64,000 nt of DNA, taken from Pseudomonas yamanorum (GTDB taxonomy: Bacteria > Pseudomonadota > Gammaproteobacteria > Pseudomonadales > Pseudomonadaceae). Below, in pieces: positions 1 to 9,267 of the stretch. Within the stretch, counting starts at the first letter, position 1; the number at the start of each line of letters is the position of its first letter. The stretch is taken from contig NZ_JACARE010000023.1 in NCBI RefSeq assembly GCF_013386765.1, positions 116,660 to 180,659 of the forward strand. Direction: 5' to 3'. Position numbers and translations under genes: made by a program. A model generated the notes under the pieces. It was not told the origin of the DNA. It was given only the letters and a program-made list of their open reading frames with translations, and made no database searches.

Positions 1-79
1 GAAAGGCAATCAGGTGCTCGGGATCAACGCCGACACTGCTGGCGCTGGCGCGGGACAAACCATCGTAGGACATGGGCAT
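1..79 (-). CDS. Serine hydrolase (beta-lactamase-like), N-terminal fragment
   Basis: Only the first 26 codons are inside the window; the rest lies beyond position 1. The visible N-terminus runs from ATG at 79 (a second in-frame ATG is at 73) and contains SVGVDPEHLIAF. This resembles the start of EstB/class C beta-lactamase-like serine hydrolases, which open with a similar 'x-G-V/I-D-P-x-x-L-x-x-F' segment. It follows the LysR gene on the same strand with a short gap and may be co-transcribed with it. No clear ribosome binding site is seen. The family call rests on few residues and is tentative. Confidence 0.4.
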   Translation of the reverse strand, partial: MPMSYDGLSRASASSVGVDPEHLIAF

Positions 80-104
80 AAACAGGCTCGTGGTGGGAGG
101 GAAA

Positions 105-1019
105 TCAACGGCTGCGGTGCACCAGCCGCGAATAGGAAATCAGCATGCTGGTCAGTTCCTGGCTGACGCTGGTGAGCGGTGATGAGCGGCGGCTGATCAG
201 GCACACATCGCGGGGGGCCAGCGGCTCGTCGATGGCGATGGTGGTCAGGGCGCTGGAAAACAGCTTCATCCCCGGCAGCATGCGCGGCTCGATGGTCAGG
301 TAGTCGGTTTCCGAGACGATGTGCAGGGTTTCCAGCAACGAATCGGTGGTGATCGCGATCTTCGGCGGCGCCAGGCCCTGGGTGCGGAACAGTTCGATCA
401 AGCGGTTCTCCGCGCCGCCTACCACGCCGGCCGGGCGTACGCTGATCCACTGGCAGTCGGTGAGGGCTTGCACGGATTTTGCGTGGGCCTGCGGGTGGCC
501 CTTGCGCGCAATGATGCCGGCGTTGGAGCTGTAGAGGCGGTCGATGGCCAGGTCGATATCGGCCACGTTGGGCGCCAGGGGGCACAAGACGAAATCCAGG
601 CGCCCATCGCGGACTTTTTCCACCAGGCCTTTGGTCGTATCGCTGGCCACATGCACCTGCATGCGCGGGAAGCGCTGGGTGAAGTTGCTCAGTACCGGCA
701 GCAGCAGCTCGGCCAAGGGTTCGGAGGTGACGCCCAGGGCGATATGGCCTTCGGGCTCGCCTTTCCAGGGTTGCAGGTCGAGCAGGGCGCGTTCGCAATC
801 GAGCGTGATGGAGCGGGCGCGGGCCAGGAACACTTCACCGGCCGGGGTCAGGTTGATGCCCTGGTTGGAGCGTTGCAGCAGCACCACCCCGAGTTCTTTT
901 TCCAGGGTCTGGATCGATTGGGTCAGGGTGCTTTGCGCCACATCCAGTTGGCGTGCGGCAGAGCGGAAGCTGCCTTTTTCAACCACGGAGCAGAACGCAC
1001 GAAGATGGGTGAGGGTCAT
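105..1019 (-). CDS. LysR-family transcriptional regulator
   Basis: A 304-residue LysR-type regulator, the usual length. The N-terminal winged helix-turn-helix (about residues 1-60, with the segment GSFRSAARQLDVAQSTLTQS) is followed by a linker helix and a two-lobe effector-binding domain (about 90-300). The start at 1019 is chosen because MTLTHLRAF is the canonical LysR N-terminus; the frame stays open 92 codons further upstream, but that extension has no family resemblance. The gene is divergent from the peptide-type ABC importer, the usual layout for a LysR activator of the neighbouring catabolic operon. Its effector is probably the imported compound or an intermediate (inference). Confidence 0.93.
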   Translation of the reverse strand: MTLTHLRAFCSVVEKGSFRSAARQLDVAQSTLTQSIQTLEKELGVVLLQRSNQGINLTPAGEVFLARARSITLDCERALLDLQPWKGEPEGHIALGVTSEPLAELLLPVLSNFTQRFPRMQVHVASDTTKGLVEKVRDGRLDFVLCPLAPNVADIDLAIDRLYSSNAGIIARKGHPQAHAKSVQALTDCQWISVRPAGVVGGAENRLIELFRTQGLAPPKIAITTDSLLETLHIVSETDYLTIEPRMLPGMKLFSSALTTIAIDEPLAPRDVCLISRRSSPLTSVSQELTSMLISYSRLVHRSR

Positions 1020-1408
1020 GACAGTCGACTCAGTCAGTGCTGCATTTAAACCATTGAATGCCAGCCAGCTTATCTGATGACTATAGGTGCGCACAGATCG
1101 GTATGAGTGATCACGATCATTATTTCTGATCGCAAAAACCGTCTGTTTTTCAGCTACAGGCCCTGATTTCTCGGTACGGTAAGGCCTGGGCAACCCACGG
1201 ACGGTTGATGATCGGATAAACCGAGCCCGATCACTCGGAGCGTTCTTCTCAAGTTCATCCGGTGGCGAATAAGATCGGTCCAGGAACATTCGCAAACCGT
1301 AATCAGCGACTAAAACAACAACAACTATTCAGGTGTTCGGCCGTGCCTCTTTTTGGGTCCTGCCAGCGTCCGAACCCAAGCGTAAGGATCATTCAAGGTG
1401 CATTTATC
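1020..1408. promoter_or_regulatory. Divergent regulatory region between lysR and the ABC importer
   Basis: This 389-base gap separates the divergent regulator and transporter genes. It holds a perfect inverted repeat TGATC-AC-GATCA at 1108-1119, with a further TGATC half-site at 1127-1131, a plausible operator for the LysR protein. Closer to the binding-protein gene, TTGGGT (about 1355-1360) and ACCCAA (about 1374-1379) form a possible leader hairpin. A CAAGGTG element at 1394-1400 serves as ribosome binding site for the start at 1409. No other gene is seen here. Confidence 0.5.
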
Positions 1409-2968
1409 ATGAACAAGACTTTAATCCTGGCTGGCGCCTTGTCCGCCGCGCTGGTGGGCACTGCCCACGCCGAGAATCTGTTGAAGGTCGCGTTGAACGC
1501 CGACATTCGCAGCACCGAGCCAGGCGTCAACCGTGACACCAACTCCGACGCCGTCATCTTGCACATTACCGAAGGACTGGTGGCCTTCCGTGAAGATGCC
1601 ACCGTCGGCCCACTGCTGGCCAAGGACGTGCAGGTGTCCGACGACGGCCTGCGCTACACCTTCCATCTGCGCAGCGGGGTCAAGTTCCAGAACGGTGCGC
1701 CGTTGACCTCCGCCGAAGTGCTGTGGACCTGGAAACACTACCTCGACCCGAAAACCCAGTGGCGCTGCGCCCCTGAATTCGATGGCCATGGCGGCGCCAA
1801 GATCGTCGACATGAGCGCCCCGGACCCACTCACCGTGGTGTTCACCCTGGACAAACCCAACGGCCTGTTCCTGACCAGCACCGCACTGCCGGAATGCGGC
1901 GGCAGCGGCATCCTGCACCCAGACTCGGTGGTCGACGGCCAATGGAAAACCCCCATCGGCACCGGCCCGTTCCGCCTGGGCGAGTGGAAGCCCGGCCAGT
2001 ACATCGACCTGCTGCGCAACGCCCATTACACCCCGCGTGACGAGAAAGAACCGGACGGCTACACCGGCAATAAAACCACCACCCTCGACCGCGTACGCCT
2101 GCTGGTGATCCCCGACCCGGCGGCGGCCAAGGCGGCCTTGCTGTCGAAGAACGTCGACCTGCTGATTGACGTCACACCGCTGGACGCCACCGAACTGGCG
2201 GCCAACCCCGGCATCAAGGTCACCTCCAGCGGCACCATGTCGGTCAACGCGCTGTTGTTCCAGACCCGCGACCCGTTGCTCAAGGATGTGCGCCTGCGCC
2301 AGGCCATCGCCCATTCGCTGGATTCGGCGCAAATCGTCGCCGCCTTGACCGGTGGCCGCTCCCAGGCCAACAACTCGATGGTCGCCAGCGGCAGCCACTA
2401 CCACCAGGCCATCGAGAACCAGGGCTTCGACTTCGACCCGGCCAAGACTGCCCAACTGCTGCGTGAAGCCGGCTATAAAGGCCAGCCGATCAAGCTGATC
2501 GTCAACAAACGCTACGCCGCGATCTTCGACATGGGCGTGTTCGTGCAAGCCATGGCCAAGGCCAGCGGCATCAACCTGGAACTGGAAACCCTGGAGTGGG
2601 GCACTCAGCTGGAGCGCTACCAGACCGGCAACTACCAGATGATGGCGTTCCCGTATTCCGAACGCCTCGACCCGGCCCTGAGTTTCGACTCGATGACCGG
2701 CGACAAGGACAAGGAAGCCCGCAAGGTCTGGGACAACCCCCAGGCCCAGGAATGGCTGCGTGAAGCCCAGCGCGAAGGCGACATCACCAAGCGCCAGGCG
2801 CTGTTTGATCAACTGCATCAGCAGATGCTCAAGGACGTGCCGATGATCCCGATGTACAACGGCAACGCCATCGCCGCCAGCCGCGACTATGTGCACGGCC
2901 TGCGCACCTGGCCGGTGTCCAAGCCGCGCCTGTGGACCGTCAGCGTGCCTGCCACCGGGAGTAACTGA
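1409..2968 (+). CDS. Peptide/opine-type ABC transporter periplasmic binding protein
   Basis: A 519-residue family-5 extracellular solute-binding protein (DppA/OppA type). A signal peptide is visible at residues 1-22 (MNKTLILAGALSAALVGTAHA, then E). The mature part shows family landmarks: the LKVALNADIRSTEPGVNRD opening, 'HITEGLVAF', and the 'GTGPFRLGEW' motif near the middle. The start at 1409 has an upstream AAGGTG; the frame extends further upstream without a better site. It is the first gene of an operon with two permeases and a fused ATPase. The ligand cannot be read from sequence; the neighbouring amidohydrolase and aminotransferase suggest a peptide-like or N-acyl amino compound. Confidence 0.93.
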   Translation: MNKTLILAGALSAALVGTAHAENLLKVALNADIRSTEPGVNRDTNSDAVILHITEGLVAFREDATVGPLLAKDVQVSDDGLRYTFHLRSGVKFQNGAPLTSAEVLWTWKHYLDPKTQWRCAPEFDGHGGAKIVDMSAPDPLTVVFTLDKPNGLFLTSTALPECGGSGILHPDSVVDGQWKTPIGTGPFRLGEWKPGQYIDLLRNAHYTPRDEKEPDGYTGNKTTTLDRVRLLVIPDPAAAKAALLSKNVDLLIDVTPLDATELAANPGIKVTSSGTMSVNALLFQTRDPLLKDVRLRQAIAHSLDSAQIVAALTGGRSQANNSMVASGSHYHQAIENQGFDFDPAKTAQLLREAGYKGQPIKLIVNKRYAAIFDMGVFVQAMAKASGINLELETLEWGTQLERYQTGNYQMMAFPYSERLDPALSFDSMTGDKDKEARKVWDNPQAQEWLREAQREGDITKRQALFDQLHQQMLKDVPMIPMYNGNAIAASRDYVHGLRTWPVSKPRLWTVSVPATGSN

Positions 2969-2970
2969 GG

Positions 2971-3912
2971 ATGTTGCGTTTCATCTTCCAACGGCTGGCG
3001 ATGTCGATCCCGACCTTGCTGCTGATCTCGCTGATGGTGTTCGCGATCATCCGGCTGGTGCCCGGTGACCCGGCGCTGCTGATGCTGGGTGATATGGCCG
3101 ACGCCCATAGCCTGGAGGTCGCGCGTGCGTCCCTGGGCCTGGACCAGCCGTTGCCGCTGCAGTTTGTGATCTGGCTCAAGGCGGTGCTCAGTGGCGACCT
3201 CGGGCATTCCATCACCACCAATGAGGCGGTGTTGCCGCTGATCCTTGACCGCTTCCAGGTGAGTGCCGGGATCGTGCTGGTCTCGGTGTTGCTCGCGGCG
3301 TTGATTGCGGTACCGGCCGGTTTGCTCTCGGCGTGGAAACAGAACAGCTCCCTGGACTTTGGCGTGGTGTCGACCGCCACCCTGTTGCTGTCGATCCCCA
3401 GCTTCTGGCTCGGCTTGCTGTTGCTCTATGCGTTCGGCATCAAGCTCGGCTGGTTGCCGGTGGTGGGGTATGTGTCGTTCGGCCAGTCGCCGTGGCAGGC
3501 GTTGAGTTTTATCGTGCTGCCGATTGTCACCCTGACCCTGGTGGAACTGGGCGCAATCACCCGCATGGCCCGGGCCAGTGCAATCGAAGTGCTGCGCCTG
3601 GAATACATCACCCACGCCCGGGCCAAGGGCCTGTCGGAGCGGGCGGTGTTGTGGCGGCATGCGCTGCGCAACTCGTTTGCGCCGACCCTGACCCTGATCG
3701 GCCTGATCCTCGGCAACCTGCTCAGCGGCATCGCGGTGCTCGAAACGGTGTTCACCCTGCCGGGCATCGGCCGGCTGATGGTCGACGCCATCTACGCCCG
3801 GGACTACCCGGTGCTGCAAGGCTGCCTGCTGCTGGTGACCTTTGTTTATGTGCTGGTCAACCTGTTGGTGGACCTGCTGTACCCGCTCTTCGACCCCAGG
3901 GTTAAGTTATGA
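2971..3912 (+). CDS. ABC transporter permease, DppB/OppB type
   Basis: A 313-residue inner-membrane permease. It starts 'MLRFIFQRLAMSIPTLLLISLMVF', typical of the first DppB/GsiC transmembrane segment, continues with 'PGDPA', and has the EAA-type coupling loop 'EYITHARAKGLSERAVLWRHALRN' region in the C-terminal half that contacts the ATPase. About six transmembrane segments are evident. It begins two bases after the binding-protein stop and overlaps the next permease by four bases (ATGA), so translation is coupled. It forms the channel with the next gene product. Confidence 0.94.
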   Translation: MLRFIFQRLAMSIPTLLLISLMVFAIIRLVPGDPALLMLGDMADAHSLEVARASLGLDQPLPLQFVIWLKAVLSGDLGHSITTNEAVLPLILDRFQVSAGIVLVSVLLAALIAVPAGLLSAWKQNSSLDFGVVSTATLLLSIPSFWLGLLLLYAFGIKLGWLPVVGYVSFGQSPWQALSFIVLPIVTLTLVELGAITRMARASAIEVLRLEYITHARAKGLSERAVLWRHALRNSFAPTLTLIGLILGNLLSGIAVLETVFTLPGIGRLMVDAIYARDYPVLQGCLLLVTFVYVLVNLLVDLLYPLFDPRVKL

Positions 3913-4787
3913 ATAAGCCTCTACCTGCCGCACCCGAGGTGCTGTTGCCGGCACCGGCGCGTGCCCCCAGGGCCTGGCGTGTGCCGCCGTTGAACGCGCT
4001 GATCGGTGCGCTGCTGCTGGCCTTGTTGTTGATCATGGCCTTGCTCGGCCTGGTCTGGACGCCCCATGACCCGTTGGCCCTGAACCTGTTGGCGCGCTTG
4101 CAGGCGCCCACGGCCGCGCACTGGCTGGGCACCGATGAGTACGGCCGTGATGTGCTGAGCCGCCTGATGATCGGCGCGCACACCAGCCTGTGGGTGAGTG
4201 TGTTGACGGTCACGCTGGCGATCACCGCCGGCACGGTGCTGGGCCTGCTGGCCGGGTTCCTGCGGGGCTGGGTCGACCGTGGCTTGATGATGGTCAACGA
4301 TGCGTTGCTGGCGTTTCCCGGCATCCTGCTGGCCCTGGGCTTGATGGCGATCATCGGCCCGAGCCTCTACGGGATCGTGTTTGCGCTGAGCCTGGCCTAC
4401 ACGCCGTCGGTGGTGCGAGTGGTGCGCGGCACGGTGCTGTCGCTGCGCGAGAAAGAGTTTGTCGAGGCCTCGCGGGTGATCGGCAACTCCGAGCTGTACA
4501 CCATGCTGCGGCACATCGCGCCGAACTGCGTGGCACCGGTGTGCGTGCTCGCCACCAGCATGTTCGGCTGGGCGATCCTGGCGGAAAGCTCCCTGAGTTT
4601 CCTCGGCCTGGGCGTTCCGCCGCCGGCCGCCACCTGGGGCAACATGCTCGCCGCCAGCCGGCCGTATATCGCCACGGCCAGTTGGCTGGGGCTGTTTCCC
4701 GGTGTCTGCATCGCCATGGCGTTGCTGGCGTTCAACCTGTGTGGCGATGCCTTGCGCGATCGTCTCGACCCGCGGATGAGTAAATGA
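3909..4787 (+). CDS. ABC transporter permease, DppC/OppC type
   Basis: A 292-residue permease of the DppC family. Visible landmarks are the N-terminal cytoplasmic proline-rich stretch, a first transmembrane segment (about residues 28-55), the 'HWLGTDEYGRDVLSRL' motif that defines DppC/OppC permeases, and the EAA loop around 'EKEFVEASRVIGNSEL'. The start overlaps the stop of the preceding permease in ATGA, and its own stop overlaps the ATPase start in the same way. The two permeases form the heterodimeric pore of the importer. Confidence 0.94.
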   Translation: MNKPLPAAPEVLLPAPARAPRAWRVPPLNALIGALLLALLLIMALLGLVWTPHDPLALNLLARLQAPTAAHWLGTDEYGRDVLSRLMIGAHTSLWVSVLTVTLAITAGTVLGLLAGFLRGWVDRGLMMVNDALLAFPGILLALGLMAIIGPSLYGIVFALSLAYTPSVVRVVRGTVLSLREKEFVEASRVIGNSELYTMLRHIAPNCVAPVCVLATSMFGWAILAESSLSFLGLGVPPPAATWGNMLAASRPYIATASWLGLFPGVCIAMALLAFNLCGDALRDRLDPRMSK

Positions 4788-6427
4788 CCATGACTGACAT
4801 CCTTCTGGCAGTCGACCAGCTGAAAATCCGCGTGGGGGCCCACGGCCCGCTGGCGGTCAACGACCTGAGCTTCACCATCGCGCCCGGCGAAATCGTGGCG
4901 CTGGTGGGCGAGTCCGGCAGCGGCAAGACCATGGCTGCCCGCGCCGCCATCGGCCTGCTGCCACCGCCCCTGGAACAATGCAGCGGCCAGGTGCGTTTCC
5001 AGGGCCATGACCTGGGCAGCCTGGCGCCGGAGCAACTGCGCCAGTTGCGCGGGGCGAAGATCGGCATGGTGTTCCAGGAACCCATGGTGTCCCTCAACCC
5101 CTCCATGAGCATCGGCGAGCAAATGGCCGAGGGCCTGCGCCTGCACACCAGGCTGACCGAGGCGCAGATCCGCGAACGCAGCCTGGAGATGCTCGGGCAT
5201 ATCGGCATCAAGGACGCCGAGCGTTGCCTGGCGGCGTTTCCCCACGAGTTCTCCGGCGGCATGCGCCAGCGCATCATGCTCGCCTCGGTGATGCTGCTGC
5301 GCCCGGCGTTGCTGATTGCCGACGAGCCCACCACGGCCCTCGATTGCCTGGCGCAACTGGACGTGTTGAAGCTGATGCTCGACCTGACCCGCGAGCAGGG
5401 CACCGCGATCCTGTTTATCAGCCACGACCTGTCGCTGGTGGCGCGCTACGCCGACAAAGTGGTGGTGATGCGCGAAGGCCGCGCGGTGGAGCAGGGCACC
5501 ATCGAGCAGATCCTGCTGGCGCCCAAGGCCGAGTACACCCGGCAACTGCTGGAGGCCCTGCCGCGGCGCGGCACTCTGGCAGCCTTGCCCAAGGCAGACC
5601 GGCCGTTGCTCACGGTCAAGGACGTGTGCATCGAACACCCTGGGCCGCGCAGCCTGTGGGGCCGCAGCCAGTTCAAGCGGGTGGTGCACTCGGCCAACCT
5701 GTCCATCGCCCCCGGGGAAACCCTGGCGCTGGTGGGTGGCAGCGGCTCGGGCAAGACCACCCTGGGCCGCGCGATTGTCGGCCTGAACAGCCCGTGTTCC
5801 GGTGCCATCGAGTTTGAAGGCGTGGACATTCTCAAAGCCGGCAACCGCGACCATCGCCTGCAATGCCAGATGATTTTCCAGGACCCGTATTCGTCCCTCG
5901 ACCCGCGCATGAAGATCGGCGACATCCTCGCCGAACCCCTGCGCCATGTGCCCGGCATGACGCCGGCGCAACGGCGGGAGCGGGTGGCGAAAACCCTGGT
6001 GGACATTGGCCTGGCGGAGCAGTTTGTCGACCGCTTCCCGCACCAGTTGTCCGGTGGCCAGCGCCAACGCGTGGCCATCGGCCGGGCACTGGTGCGTCAC
6101 CCGCGCCTGGTGATCGCCGATGAGCCGATCTCGGCGCTGGACATGACCATCCAGAAGCAGATCCTCGAGCTGTTCGAACGCCTGCAGGCGCAGTACGGCT
6201 TTGCCTGCCTGTTCATCTCCCACGACCTGGCTGCGGTGGAACGCATCGCCCACCGGGTGGCGGTAATGAGCGAGGGCAGGGTGGTGGAAATGGGCGCTCG
6301 CGACGAGATCTTCGACCGCCCGCAACACCCTTACACCCGCAAGCTGCTGGCCGCCGCCAGCCCCTTGGAGAAACTTGAAAACGGGGGCTACCGCATCCGC
6401 CAGGGCCCCGTACCGCTAGCGCTGTAA
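4784..6427 (+). CDS. Fused two-domain ABC transporter ATPase (DppD-DppF type)
   Basis: A 547-residue protein carrying two complete ATPase modules. The first (about residues 1-260) has Walker A GESGSGKT, signature FSGGMRQR and Walker B LLIADEPTTAL. The second (about 280-540) has Walker A GGSGSGKTT, signature LSGGQRQR and Walker B LVIADEPISAL. Both modules end in the short C-terminal segment of peptide-transport ATPases ('HPYTRKLLAAASPL'). In many importers of this class the two ATPases are separate genes; here one polypeptide powers both sites. It overlaps the preceding permease by four bases and is the last transporter gene. Confidence 0.94.
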   Translation: MTMTDILLAVDQLKIRVGAHGPLAVNDLSFTIAPGEIVALVGESGSGKTMAARAAIGLLPPPLEQCSGQVRFQGHDLGSLAPEQLRQLRGAKIGMVFQEPMVSLNPSMSIGEQMAEGLRLHTRLTEAQIRERSLEMLGHIGIKDAERCLAAFPHEFSGGMRQRIMLASVMLLRPALLIADEPTTALDCLAQLDVLKLMLDLTREQGTAILFISHDLSLVARYADKVVVMREGRAVEQGTIEQILLAPKAEYTRQLLEALPRRGTLAALPKADRPLLTVKDVCIEHPGPRSLWGRSQFKRVVHSANLSIAPGETLALVGGSGSGKTTLGRAIVGLNSPCSGAIEFEGVDILKAGNRDHRLQCQMIFQDPYSSLDPRMKIGDILAEPLRHVPGMTPAQRRERVAKTLVDIGLAEQFVDRFPHQLSGGQRQRVAIGRALVRHPRLVIADEPISALDMTIQKQILELFERLQAQYGFACLFISHDLAAVERIAHRVAVMSEGRVVEMGARDEIFDRPQHPYTRKLLAAASPLEKLENGGYRIRQGPVPLAL

Positions 6428-6448
6428 CCCAGGACTGACGTCACCCGC

Positions 6449-6471
6449 CGCGCAAATCACTGATTTGCGCG
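6449..6471. terminator. Perfect palindrome/hairpin between ABC ATPase and porin genes
   Basis: CGCGCAAATCA and TGATTTGCGCG form a perfect 11-base inverted repeat around a single C. No T-tract follows, so it may be a partial terminator or an mRNA-processing/stability hairpin separating the transporter message from the porin, rather than a strong intrinsic terminator. Confidence 0.45.
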
Positions 6472-6539
6472 AACGGCGAAGCCATGCCCGAAGAACAATA
6501 AAAACACCAACCCCCACCACACTGCCAGGAGCTAAAAAA

Positions 6540-7793
6540 ATGAAAAAATCCCTGACTCAACTCATCACCGGCGTCGGCGTTGTCAGCAGCGGGCTGGTCC
6601 CGTCACTGGCCCACGCAGACTTCATCAAGGACAGCAGCGGTACGCTGGAATTGAAGAACTATTACTTCAACCGTGACTACCGAGAAGCGGCGTCCCAGTC
6701 GATGCGCGCCGAGTGGGCCCAAGGTTTTATCCTCGGCATCAAGTCCGGTTTCACCGAAGGCACCGTGGGCTTCGGCCTGGACCTGACCGGCATGCTGGGG
6801 GTGAAACTCGACTCCAGCCCTGGGCTGTCCGGTACGGGCTTGCTGCAGCGTGACAGCGACAAAAACGTCTCTGACGATTACTCCAAACTGGGCGTAACCG
6901 CCAAGGCGCGCTTCGCAAAAAGCGAGCTGCGTGTGGGTTACCTGGTGCCGGACCTCCCGATCCTGCAACCCAACACCAGCCGGCTGTTCCCGCAGTCCTT
7001 CAGCGGCACCCAGTTGGTGTCCAACGACATCAGCAACTTGAAAATCACCCTCGGCCAGATCGACCAGGCCAAGGACCGTGACTCCACCAACTACGAAGAC
7101 ATGAAGCTGACCACGGTGAGCAAGGTCTACAAAAGCACCGCCCTGAGCGACCAGTTTCGCTTTGCCGGTGGCGACTATTCGCTGACCCCCAACACCTTGC
7201 TCAGCTACCACTACGCTGCGCTGGACAGCATCTACCAGCAGCAATACGTGGGCTTCAAGAACAACTTCGGCCTGGGGCCGGGCACGTTGAAAACCGACGT
7301 GCGCTACTTCAAGTCCGACAAGGACGGTGCGGGCCTGGCGGGCAAGGTCGACAACAGCGCGTTGAGCAGCCGCCTGACCTACACCTACGGCGGCCACAGC
7401 ATTGGCGGCGGCTTCCAGCAGCAATACGGCACCACGCCGTTTACTTACCTGGACGGCTCCATCACCTACCTGTTCACCGAGTACCAGTTCAGCAACTTCA
7501 CCCAGACCAAGGAACGTGCCTGGCACGCCCGCTATGACTACAACTTTGCCGACCTCGGTTTGCCGGGCCTGCTGTTCGGGATCAAGTATGCCAAGGGTGA
7601 TTCGGCCGAGGTGCTCGGCTTCAACCGCGAAGGCCGCGAGTGGGAGCGCGACCTGGACCTGGGTTACGTGGTGCAGAACGGGCCTTTCAAAGGCGTGTCG
7701 ATGCGCTGGCGCAACGCGCTGAGCAAAGGCAACTACTTCAACGACGTTAACGAGAACCGCGTGATGCTGGGCTACACCCTGGCGCTCTGGTAA
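6540..7793 (+). CDS. OprD-family outer membrane porin
   Basis: A 417-residue precursor. The signal peptide spans about residues 1-24 (ending PSLAHA before DFIKDSSGT). The mature N-terminus 'SGTLELKNYYFNRDYRE' followed by 'EWAQGFILGIKSGFTEG' is the hallmark of Pseudomonas OprD/OccD-OccK channels, and the chain ends in LGYTLALW with a terminal aromatic residue, as outer membrane barrels do. The start at 6540 is preceded by a CAGGAG element. Such porins carry small carboxylated nutrients across the outer membrane. Lying directly after the peptide-type importer, it is the likely outer membrane port for the same substrate. Confidence 0.93.
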   Translation: MKKSLTQLITGVGVVSSGLVPSLAHADFIKDSSGTLELKNYYFNRDYREAASQSMRAEWAQGFILGIKSGFTEGTVGFGLDLTGMLGVKLDSSPGLSGTGLLQRDSDKNVSDDYSKLGVTAKARFAKSELRVGYLVPDLPILQPNTSRLFPQSFSGTQLVSNDISNLKITLGQIDQAKDRDSTNYEDMKLTTVSKVYKSTALSDQFRFAGGDYSLTPNTLLSYHYAALDSIYQQQYVGFKNNFGLGPGTLKTDVRYFKSDKDGAGLAGKVDNSALSSRLTYTYGGHSIGGGFQQQYGTTPFTYLDGSITYLFTEYQFSNFTQTKERAWHARYDYNFADLGLPGLLFGIKYAKGDSAEVLGFNREGREWERDLDLGYVVQNGPFKGVSMRWRNALSKGNYFNDVNENRVMLGYTLALW

Positions 7794-7801
7794 CCACCCA
7801 C

Positions 7802-7892
7802 TGTGGGAGCGGGCTTGCCCGCGATTGCGGTGGGTCAGTCACGCAATAGGCTGGCTGACCCACCGCTATCGCAGGCAAGCCAGCTCCCACAC
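7802..7892. repeat. REPIN-type inverted repeat (type A)
   Basis: Arms GTGGGAGCGGGCTTGCCCGC and GCAGGCAAGCCAGCTCCCAC face each other across a short variable loop that itself holds an inverted segment (GGTGGGTCAG / CTGACCCACC). Six further type A copies occur in this window. The position between two genes, after the porin stop, is typical. Confidence 0.85.
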
Positions 7893-8000
7893 TGATCGGA
7901 TTACCAGATCGAGATAGCCCTGGCCGCCCTTACAGACGATCACGCCGGCTCGTTAATATTTCTTCAGCGTTCATCACTCGAATATCGAGATTTCCGGTTT

Positions 8001-9119
8001 ATGAAACTTAAATCACACCCCTTGCTGCAAGCGACACAAGGTACCCACAGGCACGTGGACAGTGAGCATTACGGTGCAATGGGTGCAGGTCGAAAAATCT
8101 ATATCCAGGCGGCGTTGCATGCCGACGAAACCCCGGCGCTGCTGGTAGCCGCGCACCTGCGCCGGCAACTGGTGGAACTGGAAAATGCCAACCGCCTGAA
8201 TGCCGAGATCGTGCTGGTGGCCGTGGCCAACCCTACGGGGCTGAGCCAATACATCATGGGCGCGCCCAGCGGGCGTTTCGAGCTGGGCAGCGGGCGCAAT
8301 TACAACCGGGGTTTTCCGGTGCCATACCCGGCGATTGCCGACAAGATTGAACACCTGCTGGGCCAGGACATCGACGCCAACCGCCAACTGATCCGCCAGG
8401 CCTGGGGCGAATGCCTGCTGGACGCGCAGCCGCTGGACGAATTCCAGTCCCTGCAACGTACCCTGATGCTGCTGGCCCACGACGCCGATATCGTGCTGGA
8501 CCTGCACTGCTCCCGTGAAGCCGCGATGCACGTGTACACCGGTGAAGCGGTGTGGGCGACGGTGGAACCACTGGCGCGCTATATCGGTTCCGAAGCCTCG
8601 TTGCTGGCCACCGACTCCCAGGCCAACTCGTTCGATGAGGCGCTGTACCTGCTGTGGGTCAACTTGCGCGAGCGGTTTGGCGACCGGTTCCCGATACCCG
8701 ACAGCAGCGTGGCGGTGACCGTTGAGCATCGTGGCCAGCGGGATGTGTCCTATGAGCTGGCGCAGCATGACGCCACGGCAATTATTGACTACCTGACTCA
8801 CCTGGGCGCGATTGAAGGCACGCCCCGGCCATTGCCGGCCCTGCGCAACCCGGCGACGCCATTGGCCGGCAGTGAGCAGTTTTATGCGCCGTGCGCCGGG
8901 GTGCTGGTGCACCGGGCGGCGGTGGGCAGCCGCATCGAGGCGGGGCAGGCGTTGTTCGATATTGTTGACCCCCACAGTGGGCAGGTCACCACAGTCAACA
9001 GCCACAACACTGGCGTGCTCTACATGCGCCGCGACGTGCGCTTCGTCAAACCCGGCGATCCGCTGGGGCGTGTATCCGGTGCCACACCGATTCGCAGCGG
9101 CAAGCTACTCAGCGCCTGA
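8001..9119 (+). CDS. Succinylglutamate desuccinylase/aspartoacylase-family (M14) amidohydrolase
   Basis: A 372-residue zinc hydrolase of the AstE/AspA group. The zinc-binding HxxE is H40-A-D-E43 in 'AALHADETPALLV', and the second ligand is H169 in 'DLHCSREA'. A C-terminal beta-rich segment (about 285-370) containing 'YAPCAGVLVHRAAVGSRIEAG' resembles the lipoyl-like tail of this family. These enzymes remove acyl groups from amino acids or related amines in the cytoplasm. It sits between the porin and an ornithine-type aminotransferase, each separated by a REPIN, and would cleave the imported compound. The exact acyl group and amine are not readable. Confidence 0.85.
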   Translation: MKLKSHPLLQATQGTHRHVDSEHYGAMGAGRKIYIQAALHADETPALLVAAHLRRQLVELENANRLNAEIVLVAVANPTGLSQYIMGAPSGRFELGSGRNYNRGFPVPYPAIADKIEHLLGQDIDANRQLIRQAWGECLLDAQPLDEFQSLQRTLMLLAHDADIVLDLHCSREAAMHVYTGEAVWATVEPLARYIGSEASLLATDSQANSFDEALYLLWVNLRERFGDRFPIPDSSVAVTVEHRGQRDVSYELAQHDATAIIDYLTHLGAIEGTPRPLPALRNPATPLAGSEQFYAPCAGVLVHRAAVGSRIEAGQALFDIVDPHSGQVTTVNSHNTGVLYMRRDVRFVKPGDPLGRVSGATPIRSGKLLSA

Positions 9120-9130
9120 CGCAGGACAAG

Positions 9131-9220
9131 TGTGGGAGCTGGCTTGCCTGCGATAGCGGCGGCACATTTGACATCAATGCCGCCTGATACACCGCCATCG
9201 CAGGCAAGCCAGCTCCCACA
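9131..9220. repeat. REPIN-type inverted repeat (type A)
   Basis: Arms TGTGGGAGCTGGCTTGCCTG and CAGGCAAGCCAGCTCCCACA flank an internal inverted segment. This copy and the one at 44515 share the inner text GGCGGCACATT...CGCCTGATACACCGC, indicating recent amplification. Confidence 0.88.
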
Positions 9221-9267
9221 TTGGCGCTGCGTTGTTCATTCATTATTTATTTGGCAGGACATCGCTC

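Noticed and set aside
1020..1295. 92-residue N-terminal extension of the LysR regulator
   Set aside because: Canonical LysR proteins start at the helix-turn-helix; the extension lies in the divergent promoter region and has no coding character.
4784..6427. Frameshift or sequencing error joining two ATPase genes
   Set aside because: Both ATPase modules are in one continuous frame with complete motifs and a normal linker; such fusions occur naturally in this importer class.
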